Assembly (NCBI RefSeq): GCF_015223065.1
Contig: NZ_JADFBY010000010.1
Location: forward strand, 62,001-126,000
DNA: 64,000 nucleotides
Direction of reading: 5' to 3'
Origin: Mucilaginibacter sp. JRF
GTDB lineage: Bacteria; Bacteroidota; Bacteroidia; Sphingobacteriales; Sphingobacteriaceae
Shown: in pieces, positions 18,087 through 24,989 of the stretch
How positions within the stretch are numbered: position 1 is the stretch's first letter
Layout of the letters: each line of letters opens with the position of its first letter
Notes under the pieces: model-generated
What the model was told of the DNA's origin: nothing
The model's input: only the letters and a program-made list of their open reading frames with translations
The model's database searches: none
Made by a program: the position numbers and the translations under genes

Positions 18087-18620
18087 TTATTTTTCGGTGT
18101 TTTGGGCCATTTGTTTTGGCTCGGGTACGCTGTCAAGCTCGTGCAGGCCGTATCTTTTAATGATGCCTATAACCTGTGCCGACCATTTTTTGCTGCTGCA
18201 ATAGCCGCTGCGTTGTATGCCTTTGGCCCAGCCTTTATATTCGTATTGAGTGAATTTATCGCCCAGGTGGCTGAATTGTTTGCGCTCGGTAAGTACACGG
18301 GCAAAATCCTCGAACGATTCAAGTACCGAACCATATTTTTTGTAGCTGGTGCGTACCTTACGTTTCTTTTTGTAGTAAACAACACGGGTATTGCCCTTTA
18401 TACCAAACTGATTGTTCAGTTTTTTGGCTATAGTTGAGTTACCGTTACCCGATTCGTGCATGGCAACCGCCATAATTATACTGGCAGGTATGCCTGTTTC
18501 GTGCATAATGCTTATGGCATTATCTTTGAACTGTTCTATGTACGATTGTGAAGTTTGTTGCGCGAATGTTGCCGCAACTGAAAATATTGAGAACAGTATA
18601 ACCAATAAGAGTTTCTTCAT
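18087..18620 (-). CDS. Secreted glucosaminidase-domain protein
   Basis: 177 residues: cleavable signal peptide (MKKLLLVILFSIFSVAATFA) and a single glucosaminidase domain with IIMAVAMHESGNGNSTIA, NQFGIKG, EDFARVLTERKQF, YKGWAKGIQRSGYC and VIGIIKRYGLHEL. The catalytic-type Glu of HESG is kept. No LysM is present. It starts 2 bp after the end of the O-methyltransferase gene, so the two are likely one transcript. Role inferred: cutting the glycan strands of peptidoglycan. Confidence 0.88.
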   Translation of the reverse strand: MKKLLLVILFSIFSVAATFAQQTSQSYIEQFKDNAISIMHETGIPASIIMAVAMHESGNGNSTIAKKLNNQFGIKGNTRVVYYKKKRKVRTSYKKYGSVLESFEDFARVLTERKQFSHLGDKFTQYEYKGWAKGIQRSGYCSSKKWSAQVIGIIKRYGLHELDSVPEPKQMAQNTEK

Positions 18621-18622
18621 AA

Positions 18623-19264
18623 TTACTTTTTTCTGATGAGCAAGATGCCATCACGTACGGGCAGAATTAATTTTTCAACCCTCGTGTCAACAGCTATCAG
18701 CTCATTTAGTTTGCGGAAGCTCTCGGTGTCGGCATCATTTTGATGCTCATCATACACCTTTCCTTTCCACAAAACATTATCAATAATTAGCAATCCTCCG
18801 GATCTGACTTTATCAATTAAAAGTTCAAAGTAAGCGAAATTATTTTTTTTATCCGCATCAATAAACACAATATCAATGTTTTGCCAGTTGTTTTGTGCTA
18901 TTATAAGTTCAGCAGCGCCAAAATGGACGTTGATTTTTTTCTCCACATCTGTTAGTTTCAAATGTGAATTTATCATTTCCTCCATCTCGCTGTTCACCTC
19001 AATGGTATGCAAAGCGCCTCCCTCAACCAAACCCTCGGCCAGGCAAATAGCCGAGTAGCCAGTGTAAGTACCCAGCTCAACAATCAGCTTTGGCTGCATC
19101 ATTTTACTCAGCATACTCAGCAACCTGCCCTGGTAATGTCCGCTCAGCATATTGGGCTTTAACACCTTTAAATGTGTATCGCGGTTTATTTTTTTTAACG
19201 CTTTCGGCTCAGGGTCGGTGTGGGTGTCGAGGTATGATTGGAGTGAGGGGTCGAGTATTTCCAT
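18623..19264 (-). CDS. Class I SAM-dependent O-methyltransferase
   Basis: 213 residues of the catechol/caffeoyl-CoA O-methyltransferase family (Methyltransf_3). Seen: VELGTYTGYSAICLAEGL (SAM motif I), HTIEVNSEMEE, NIDIVFIDADKKNNFAYFEL (motif with metal-binding Asp) and IIDNVLWKGKVYD. The natural substrate cannot be told from sequence. It is the first gene of a leftward run with the two glucosaminidase genes. Confidence 0.92.
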   Translation of the reverse strand: MEILDPSLQSYLDTHTDPEPKALKKINRDTHLKVLKPNMLSGHYQGRLLSMLSKMMQPKLIVELGTYTGYSAICLAEGLVEGGALHTIEVNSEMEEMINSHLKLTDVEKKINVHFGAAELIIAQNNWQNIDIVFIDADKKNNFAYFELLIDKVRSGGLLIIDNVLWKGKVYDEHQNDADTESFRKLNELIAVDTRVEKLILPVRDGILLIRKK

Positions 19265-19323
19265 TTTATCTTAAACCTTGATTTGTGGGATTAATTGATT
19301 TTAGGATTTCTTTGATTAGATTA
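19265..19323 (-). repeat. Left inverted AACC/GATT repeat flanking the GxxExxY gene
   Basis: Reading rightward from the outside: ATCTTAAACCTTGATTTG, then GATT units at 4-5 base intervals up to the gene stop codon (19321-19323), which lies in the last unit. The mirror-image block lies at 19719-19778, so the gene sits inside an inverted pair. Confidence 0.65.
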
Positions 19324-19698
19324 CCTTTTGATTTTATTATTATGCACCCTGTTAAATTGTAGGCTACGGGAGCCGAAATTAATTAGTAGTCCTATTTCCA
19401 TTTTGTAAGCTTCGAGGTAATTCATGGCCTGGGCTAAGTGTGCATCTTCTAATTTTATTATTGCTTTTAGTTCAACCATTATCAGGTCTTCCACAAAAAA
19501 GTCCACACGCCTTGTACCAATATCAATCTCATCATAAAATATAGGCATTTCCATTTCGCGTACATAATGTAAACCCTGTTTACCCATCTCAATAGCCAAA
19601 GCCCGCTGATATATCACTTCCTGAAAACCATTACCTAATGTACCATGCACTTTCATAGCACACCCAATAATCTTCTCAGTAAGCTCCTTATAAATCAT
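19321..19698 (-). CDS. GxxExxY protein (PD-(D/E)XK-nuclease-like)
   Basis: 125-residue protein of the GxxExxY family, related to the PD-(D/E)XK nuclease fold. The naming motif is seen as GNGFQEVIY, and the fold's Asp...Glu-x-Lys is seen as RRVDFFVEDLIMVELKA. ALIINFGS-like (GLLINFGSRSLQFNRV) ends the fold. No function has been proved for the family. The gene is enclosed by inverted repeats, and its stop codon is formed by one of them, which suggests a mobile or repeat-associated cassette between the O-methyltransferase gene and ruvX. Confidence 0.9.
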   Translation of the reverse strand: MIYKELTEKIIGCAMKVHGTLGNGFQEVIYQRALAIEMGKQGLHYVREMEMPIFYDEIDIGTRRVDFFVEDLIMVELKAIIKLEDAHLAQAMNYLEAYKMEIGLLINFGSRSLQFNRVHNNKIKR

Positions 19699-19718
19699 AA
19701 AAAGTAATCTATAATAAT

Positions 19719-19778
19719 CTAATCATGTAATCCTCAAATCAAGCAAATCATGGTTAAGACAATCAAGCAAATCATGGT
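19719..19778 (+). repeat. Right AACC/GATT repeat with a 24-bp tandem unit
   Basis: AATCAAGCAAATCATGGT occurs at 19737-19754 and 19761-19778 (period 24; each unit ends in GAC after variable bases). Read inward on the minus strand it gives GTCTTAACCATGATTTG and then GATT every 8-9 bases, the same pattern as the left copy but inverted. The outer unit overlaps the 3' end of ruvX and supplies its last codons and stop. Confidence 0.75.
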
Positions 19779-20179
19779 CTCGACATATACGATTGCAACA
19801 ATATCACCGCCGACACCGTATCCACCAACTCCTTACTCTGCCTTGCCTTTTTACCCATGCCACTTTGGGCTATGGCTGCCGAGGCCATTTTTGAGGTAAA
19901 GCGTTCGTCGAGCATTTCGATGGGGATTTCAGGGAAGGTTTTTTTCAGCAGATTAACAAAACCCTTAACGTGTATGGCGGATTGCGATGGCGTGTTGTCC
20001 ATTTGTTTGGGTTCGCCTACAATAAAGCGTTCCACCTGTTCGGTTTGCAGGTATTTTTTCAGGTAGTCGATAATGTGCATGGGGTGCACGGTATCAAGCC
20101 CGGTAGCTATAATTTGCAGCGGATCGGTAACTGCTATGCCTATGCGTTTGGTGCCGTAATCAAATGCCATTAACCTCAT
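19772..20179 (-). CDS. ruvX: Holliday junction resolvase-like nuclease RuvX/YqgF
   Basis: 135 residues, RNase H-like fold. Seen: MRLMAFDYGTKRIGIAVTDPL with the first catalytic Asp, RFIVGEPKQMDNTPSQSA, IEMLDERFTSKMA with the second acidic motif, and KELVDTVSAVILLQSYM with the last Asp. Implicated in pre-16S rRNA 5' end processing and possibly recombination. The last codons (Arg-Pro-stop) are encoded by the adjoining repeat, so the element has abutted or replaced the original 3' end. Confidence 0.93.
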   Translation of the reverse strand: MRLMAFDYGTKRIGIAVTDPLQIIATGLDTVHPMHIIDYLKKYLQTEQVERFIVGEPKQMDNTPSQSAIHVKGFVNLLKKTFPEIPIEMLDERFTSKMASAAIAQSGMGKKARQSKELVDTVSAVILLQSYMSRP

Positions 20180-20201
20180 GTTGTTGCTTTATAAGTTGGG
20201 G

Positions 20202-20230
20202 CAAAGGTAAGGCATATAAGTGCGCGGCAA
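20202..20230 (-). promoter_or_regulatory. Promoter of ruvX
   Basis: On the minus strand TTG (20230-20228), an 18-bp spacer and TACCTTTG (20209-20202). This fits the TTG/TAnnTTTG consensus and ends 22 bp before the ruvX ATG. Confidence 0.65.
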
Positions 20231-20275
20231 AAATCGTATATGTTAATACTCATATCAATTCACTATCTTGCACCA

Positions 20276-21424
20276 ATGCGGTTTAGTGAAATTGTAGGAC
20301 AGCATGCCGTAAAGCAGCGTTTAATTAACTCGGTGAATGAGAACCGGGTAAGCCACGCGCAATTGTTTTTAGGTCCGGAAGGATCGGGCAGTTTGGCGCT
20401 TGCTGTTGCCTATGCGCAATATTTATCGTGCGAGGATAAGCAGGCCGACGACTCATGCGGGGTATGCGCATCGTGCCGAAAGTATCAAAAGCTGATGCAC
20501 CCCGATCTGCATTTCTCCTACCCTTTTTTCGCTAAACATAAAGATGATACCGCTATTACCTTTATTGAGCAATGGCGCGAGGCCATGGAGGCCAATATTT
20601 ATATAAGTCTGGATGCATGGCGTGGTTACCTCGATGCTGAGAACAAGCAGGCCAACATAAACATTGCCGAGTGCCACCAGATCATTAAAAAACTCAGCTT
20701 AAAGCCATTCGAGTCCGAGTATAAGATATTGATATTGTGGTTGCCCGAGTATTTGGACAAGGAGGGTAATGCCCTGCTCAAAATAATTGAGGAGCCTCAG
20801 CCTAATACCTTGTTTTTGCTGGTGGCCCAAAATCAGGATCAGATACTGAACACCATACTATCGCGCACGCAACTGGTAAAGATACCGCCGCTGGAGTATA
20901 ATGATGTAAAGAATCATTTACTGTATGAGCGCGGTCAGCCCGAAGCCACCGCTGCCGAAATTGCTTACCTGAGCAGCGGCAACATGGCCGAAGCTTTAAC
21001 CATGATACAGCAGGATGGTAATAACTATCACCAGCAGTTTGTACAATGGCTGCGCATGTGCTACAGCAATAAGGGTATTGAGGTGGTTGCCTTTGCAGAG
21101 AAGCTGGCAAAGCTGGGCCGCGAAAATCAAAAGAACTTTTTACGCTACGGCATAAACTTTATACGCGAGTGCTGCCTGCTGCTGGCCGGTGCCCCAAACC
21201 TGGTGCATTTACCCGCGAGCGAGCTGGACACGGCGCAAAAAATGATAAAAGTAATGAGCATTGAGGCTACCGAAGCCATAAGCAGTGAGTTGGAAACAGC
21301 GCACTACCATGTGGAGAGGAACGCCAACCCTAAAATTTTATTTTTAGATGTATCTTTGCAGATTATAACAATAGTACATTATAAAACGATTCGCCAGGGG
21401 CGAACACAACATATACCGAAATAA
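20276..21424 (+). CDS. holB: DNA polymerase III subunit delta-prime
   Basis: Clamp-loader subunit of 382 residues. I chose ATG 20276, giving MRFSEIVGQHAVKQRLI, the usual opening; the frame extends 12 codons further without conservation. Seen: a degenerate P-loop GPEGSGSLALAVAYAQ in which the Lys is replaced, as expected for the non-hydrolysing delta-prime, zinc-module cysteines CGVCASC with an earlier Cys, YKILILWLPEYLDKEGNALLKIIEEPQ and the SRTQLVKIPPL region that carries the sensor Arg motif. It begins the operon holB-ricT-gldH; ricT starts 2 bases after its stop. Confidence 0.92.
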   Translation: MRFSEIVGQHAVKQRLINSVNENRVSHAQLFLGPEGSGSLALAVAYAQYLSCEDKQADDSCGVCASCRKYQKLMHPDLHFSYPFFAKHKDDTAITFIEQWREAMEANIYISLDAWRGYLDAENKQANINIAECHQIIKKLSLKPFESEYKILILWLPEYLDKEGNALLKIIEEPQPNTLFLLVAQNQDQILNTILSRTQLVKIPPLEYNDVKNHLLYERGQPEATAAEIAYLSSGNMAEALTMIQQDGNNYHQQFVQWLRMCYSNKGIEVVAFAEKLAKLGRENQKNFLRYGINFIRECCLLLAGAPNLVHLPASELDTAQKMIKVMSIEATEAISSELETAHYHVERNANPKILFLDVSLQIITIVHYKTIRQGRTQHIPK

Positions 21425-21425
21425 T

Positions 21426-22844
21426 ATGGGATGCGGAAGTTGCTCATCAGGTGGTTGTACACCTGCGGGCTGCAAAAGTAATGGCTCATGCCTTACCAAT
21501 GGATGCAGCAAATTAGATGTTTACGACTGGCTGTCGCATATGGACATGCCGGCAAATTATAAACCTTTCTCAATCATCGAAGTAAAATTTAAAGGTTCAA
21601 GAAAGGAGTTCTACAAAAATGTTGACAACATTTACCTTGAGGCAGGCGAACTGGTAGCGGTTGAAACTACTACCGGTGGCTATGATATAGGGCACGTATC
21701 GTTAACAGGCGAACTGGTGCGCATGCAAATGGTTAAGCGCCATGTTAAGGAGGCTGATGTGGTAAAAAAGATATACCGCCGCGCCTCTGCCGCTGATGTA
21801 GATAAGTGGAAAGCCGCCAAGGATCTGGAATGGGAAACCATGCACCGCTCGCGCAAACTGGCGCTTGATCTGAACCTGAGCATGAAGATAAGTGATGTGG
21901 ATTACCAGGGTGATAAAACCAAGGCTACCTTTTATTATACTGCCGAAGGCCGTGTTGATTTCAGGGAACTGATCAAAAAAATGGCCGAGGCTTTCAGGAT
22001 ACGTATCGAGATGCGCCAGATTGGTATGCGTCAGGAAGCGAGTCGCCTGGGTGGTATCGGCTCCTGCGGTCGCGAATTGTGCTGCTCAACCTGGTTAACT
22101 GATTTTAAAACGGTATCAACCGCAGCGGCGCGCTATCAAAATCTATCATTAAATACCCTCAAACTGGCCGGCCAGTGTGGTAAGCTTAAATGCTGCCTTA
22201 ACTATGAGCTGGATACTTATATGGATGCCCTTAAAGGCATACCTGATGATGTATACATCCTGAAAACCAAGATAGGCGATGCCCGCTTGCAAAAAACGGA
22301 CATATTTAAAAAACTGATGTGGTTTAGCTACCCCAATGCCGAATCGTGGATTCCGTTGGAGATAAGCAAGGTAAAGGAAATTCAGAAGCTGAACAAAGAG
22401 GGCATCTTCCCCGAAGATATATTGCCTGAAGTTGAGGAGGAAACCAAGCCTAACAAAGCGCTTGATTACGAGAATGTGGTTGGCCAGGATAGCCTTACCC
22501 GTTTGGATGAGCGCGCTAAAAAGAAAAAGAACAACAACAATAATAAAAACCGCAATAAAGGCAACAAGCCATCAGGCGGTGGAAATAATAATGCCGCGCA
22601 GGCTCAGCCTAATAACCAGCAACAGGCAAGGCCTCAGCAACAACAGCAGCAAGGCCAGCAAAGGCCGCAACAAAATAAGCCACAAAACAACAGGCCTCAG
22701 CAACAGCCCAACAATCAGCAGCAGGGTAATAACCCGGCTGTAAAAGCGGAAGGCGGCCGTAGCGGAAACAACAATAACAGGCGACACAGAAACCGCCCTA
22801 ACAACGGTAATCAAAACAATCAGCAACCGGGACGAGAGCAGTGA
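21426..22844 (+). CDS. ricT: RicT/PSP1-domain protein with a long Asn/Gln-rich tail
   Basis: 472 residues. The N-terminus is Cys-rich (MGCGSCSSGGCTPAGC). The PSP1 domain spans about 45-320 with SIIEVKFKGSRKEFY, LGGIGSCGRELCCSTWLTDF and LAGQCGKLKCCLNYELD; these Cys motifs match RicT/YaaT, which in Bacillus forms an Fe-S-containing complex that helps mRNA maturation. Whether that role holds here is unknown, since RicA and RicF are not seen. The last ~115 residues (from about 360) are low-complexity Asn, Gln, Pro, Lys and Gly, probably disordered and RNA-binding or condensate-forming. The stop overlaps the GTG start of gldH. Confidence 0.9.
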   Translation: MGCGSCSSGGCTPAGCKSNGSCLTNGCSKLDVYDWLSHMDMPANYKPFSIIEVKFKGSRKEFYKNVDNIYLEAGELVAVETTTGGYDIGHVSLTGELVRMQMVKRHVKEADVVKKIYRRASAADVDKWKAAKDLEWETMHRSRKLALDLNLSMKISDVDYQGDKTKATFYYTAEGRVDFRELIKKMAEAFRIRIEMRQIGMRQEASRLGGIGSCGRELCCSTWLTDFKTVSTAAARYQNLSLNTLKLAGQCGKLKCCLNYELDTYMDALKGIPDDVYILKTKIGDARLQKTDIFKKLMWFSYPNAESWIPLEISKVKEIQKLNKEGIFPEDILPEVEEETKPNKALDYENVVGQDSLTRLDERAKKKKNNNNNKNRNKGNKPSGGGNNNAAQAQPNNQQQARPQQQQQQGQQRPQQNKPQNNRPQQQPNNQQQGNNPAVKAEGGRSGNNNNRRHRNRPNNGNQNNQQPGREQ

Positions 22845-23314
22845 AAAATCTGAAAGTATTTATAATTTTTACGGTTATAGCAGCGGTATTTTCGGCATGT
22901 GCCGACCCAAATACCCTGCTTGATGAAAACAAGGCCATACCCAACCACAACTGGGCATATACCGACCCATTAAAGTATAATGTGAAAATTGATGATGCCA
23001 CTCCGCTGTACAACATCTACCTTAACTTACGTGTAACCGGCGATTACAAGTACTCCAATATATTTGTGATTTTCCGCCGGGCGGGCCATGGCAAAAAAGC
23101 ACAAGCAACCCGCTACGAGTTCAAGCTGGCCAAGCCCGATGGCGAGTGGCTGGGTGCCGGATCGGGCAATTTGTACAGCTACCGCTTTGTATTGCTCAAA
23201 GGCTATAAATTCCCCGAAAAGGGCATATACCATATTGAGATAGAGCAAAACATGCGCGATAACCCCCTCCGCGAAGTAAGCGATGCGGGGCTTTGCGTTG
23301 AGAAAGCGAAATAA
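22841..23314 (+). CDS. gldH: Gliding motility lipoprotein GldH
   Basis: 157 residues. The GTG start at 22841 overlaps the ricT stop by 4 bases (GTGA), so translation is probably coupled. Lipoprotein signal with AVFSAC (Cys about residue 20), then a beta-sandwich-like domain with NHNWAYTDPLKYNV, NIYLNLRVTGDYKYSNIFV and KGIYHIEIEQNMRDNPLREV, as in GldH. GldH is needed for gliding in Flavobacterium and is widely kept beside ricT in Bacteroidota, also in non-gliding species. The core gldKLMN genes are not in the window. Confidence 0.92.
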   Translation: MKNLKVFIIFTVIAAVFSACADPNTLLDENKAIPNHNWAYTDPLKYNVKIDDATPLYNIYLNLRVTGDYKYSNIFVIFRRAGHGKKAQATRYEFKLAKPDGEWLGAGSGNLYSYRFVLLKGYKFPEKGIYHIEIEQNMRDNPLREVSDAGLCVEKAK

Positions 23315-23354
23315 AACACACACATCTTAAATCGCAACTTCACTTAAAAGAAGA

Positions 23355-23437
23355 TGTCATTTCGAGCGATAGCGAGAAATCTGTCGCTGTGCTATGAACG
23401 CAGATAGATTTCTCCTCGTACCTCGTTCGAAATGACA
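23355..23437. repeat. 83-bp imperfect palindromic element
   Basis: Ends are the perfect inverted 11-mer TGTCATTTCGA / TCGAAATGACA. Inside, GAAATCT and AGATTTC are also inverted, and the arms carry related GCGA/ACGAGG blocks. The whole could fold as a long stem. It lies between gldH and a terminator, outside genes. I recall similar TGTCATTTCGA units as dispersed intergenic repeats in Bacteroidota, but cannot count copies here. Confidence 0.8.
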
Positions 23438-23503
23438 AAAGGTTTTTATTCTATACCGAATTAAAGAAGCAACAACGCTTATTAACTCTTAAATAAGATA
23501 GCC

Positions 23504-23539
23504 AACAAAAAGAGCCTGTGTTTACAGGCTCTTTTTGTT
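23504..23539. terminator. Bidirectional terminator between gldH and trhO
   Basis: Perfect 16-bp stem AACAAAAAGAGCCTGT (23504-23519) with ACAGGCTCTTTTTGTT (23524-23539) and a 4-base loop. A/T-rich flanks suit both convergent transcripts. It overlaps the trhO stop codon. Confidence 0.9.
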
Positions 23540-24497
23540 ATTCGTCTATCGGTTGCAGTTTGCCTTGTTTAACATTTACCGGTTGAGGTACTTTTACATA
23601 GTAGCCAGTACCATCGTACACGCGTTTGCGGGGGTGGCTCATGCAGGCATCGCTGCAACAGCCTTCCAGCTTTGTTCCGCAGGTATCGCATTGGGTAAAA
23701 TGCTCGTTGCACTCGGGGTTGGCGCAGTTTATCATTTTATCGGTAACGGTACCGCAGTTGTAGCATTTTGAAATTACCTCGGGGTTCACGCTGTTCACAT
23801 CAACCGAAAGGCGGTTATCAAACACATAGCATTTACCTTCAAAATCTTTACCACCGGCTTCTTTACCATATTTAATGATACCGCCGTGTAGCTGGTAAAC
23901 ATCAGTAAAACCTTCGTGCAGTAGCAGGGCCGATGCTTTTTCGCATTTAATGCCGCCAGTGCAATAGGTCAGTATCTTTTTATCCTTGTATTGAGCAAGC
24001 TCGTTGATCATGGCCGGGAAATCGCGAAAGTTGTCGATATCCAGCGTAACGGCATTTTTGAACTTACCTAACGAGTGCTCGTAGTTTGAGCGAACATCCA
24101 GTATCACCACATCATCCCTGTCCTTCATCTCCATAAATTCAACAGGCTCCAGGTGTTTACCGGTTTGCTGCTGTGGGTTGATGATATGCGGATCGCGCAG
24201 GCCGGAGTGTACTATCTCTGACTTATAACGAACGTGCATTTTTACGAACGAAGGCTCGTCAACCTCATCTATCTTAAACTCAAGCGAGCCAAAACGGCCA
24301 TCGGCCTTAATGGCATCCATGTAAGCCTGGCAAGCTTCTGCCGTGCCGGATACGGTACCGTTAAGCCCTTCGTCGGCCACAATAATGCGCCCGGTTAAGC
24401 CAAGTTGTTTACAAAATTTAAGGTGATCTGCGGCATACTGCTCCGCATCAGCTATTGTTGTGTAACAATAGTACAGTAGTGTGTTATACTTTGCCAT
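23538..24497 (-). CDS. trhO: tRNA uridine(34) hydroxylase TrhO (rhodanese-domain, UPF0176)
   Basis: 319 residues. TrhO hydroxylates the wobble uridine of certain tRNAs with molecular oxygen (known in E. coli as YceA). Seen: N-terminal acylphosphatase-like part with RIIVADEGLNGTVSG, a rhodanese domain with DVRSNYEHSLGKFKNAVTL and the active-site loop ILTYCTGGIKCEKASALL, and a C-terminal zinc-type Cys cluster (CYNCGTV, CANPEC, CDTCGTKL). I chose ATG 24497 (MAKYNTLLYYCYT); the 20 upstream codons run through a promoter-like TATCTTTG. Confidence 0.93.
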   Translation of the reverse strand: MAKYNTLLYYCYTTIADAEQYAADHLKFCKQLGLTGRIIVADEGLNGTVSGTAEACQAYMDAIKADGRFGSLEFKIDEVDEPSFVKMHVRYKSEIVHSGLRDPHIINPQQQTGKHLEPVEFMEMKDRDDVVILDVRSNYEHSLGKFKNAVTLDIDNFRDFPAMINELAQYKDKKILTYCTGGIKCEKASALLLHEGFTDVYQLHGGIIKYGKEAGGKDFEGKCYVFDNRLSVDVNSVNPEVISKCYNCGTVTDKMINCANPECNEHFTQCDTCGTKLEGCCSDACMSHPRKRVYDGTGYYVKVPQPVNVKQGKLQPIDE

Positions 24498-24537
24498 AAA
24501 TACATTGATACCGCTGCAAACGGTGTTAAATGAGGTG

Positions 24538-24545
24538 CAAAGATA
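24538..24545 (-). promoter_or_regulatory. -7 element of trhO
   Basis: Minus-strand TATCTTTG fits TAnnTTTG, 40 bp before the chosen ATG. It lies inside the longer open frame and so supports the shorter protein. No clear TTG upstream. Confidence 0.5.
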
Positions 24546-24586
24546 CTCAAAAATCAAATAACTGTAAATACCCGATGTAGCCAGGC

Positions 24587-24943
24587 TTACGGTTGTTTTA
24601 TATCTTCGGCTTTTTTACTTTCCTGCTGCTTGGCCAACGCCTTAATGGCCTTATCAAATAGCTTAATATCGTGCTCTTCGGTAAGTTTGGTTAAACTTTC
24701 ACCATCAACCTCATAGCTCATCAGGCTATTGTTTAATGTTGATACAGCTATTTTATCCCCATCTATCTCGTACGAGAAAAAGCTGTTGGGGTCCATGTGT
24801 ACAATTTTAGATTTTGCACTATCCAACACAATATTACCGGAGGTACTTAATGTTTCGGTATGCGTTTCGCTACCACCTTTAAACTGGCACGATGCAAAAC
24901 CCAGGCTTATGCCCAATGCTAAAACAGGTATTAATTTTTTCAT
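24587..24943 (-). CDS. Small predicted lipoprotein, unknown function
   Basis: 118 residues from ATG 24943: signal peptide MKKLIPVLALGISLGFASC with lipobox Cys at 19, then a polar, Ser/Thr/Asp-rich part (KGGSETHTETLSTSGNIVLD) and a charged helical C-terminus (KALAKQQESKKAEDIKQP). No family recognised. The longer frame that reaches into the neighbouring gene is not needed. It sits 46 bp after the DUF5686 gene on the same strand. Confidence 0.7.
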   Translation of the reverse strand: MKKLIPVLALGISLGFASCQFKGGSETHTETLSTSGNIVLDSAKSKIVHMDPNSFFSYEIDGDKIAVSTLNNSLMSYEVDGESLTKLTEEHDIKLFDKAIKALAKQQESKKAEDIKQP

Positions 24944-24989
24944 GCTGATGAGTTTAGTTTTGAATAAGACGCACAGCACATATCCATTG

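Noticed and set aside
19737-19778. CRISPR-like array from the 24-bp tandem unit
   Set aside because: Only two units, 6-bp interval, no cas genes; it belongs to the AACC/GATT repeat family.
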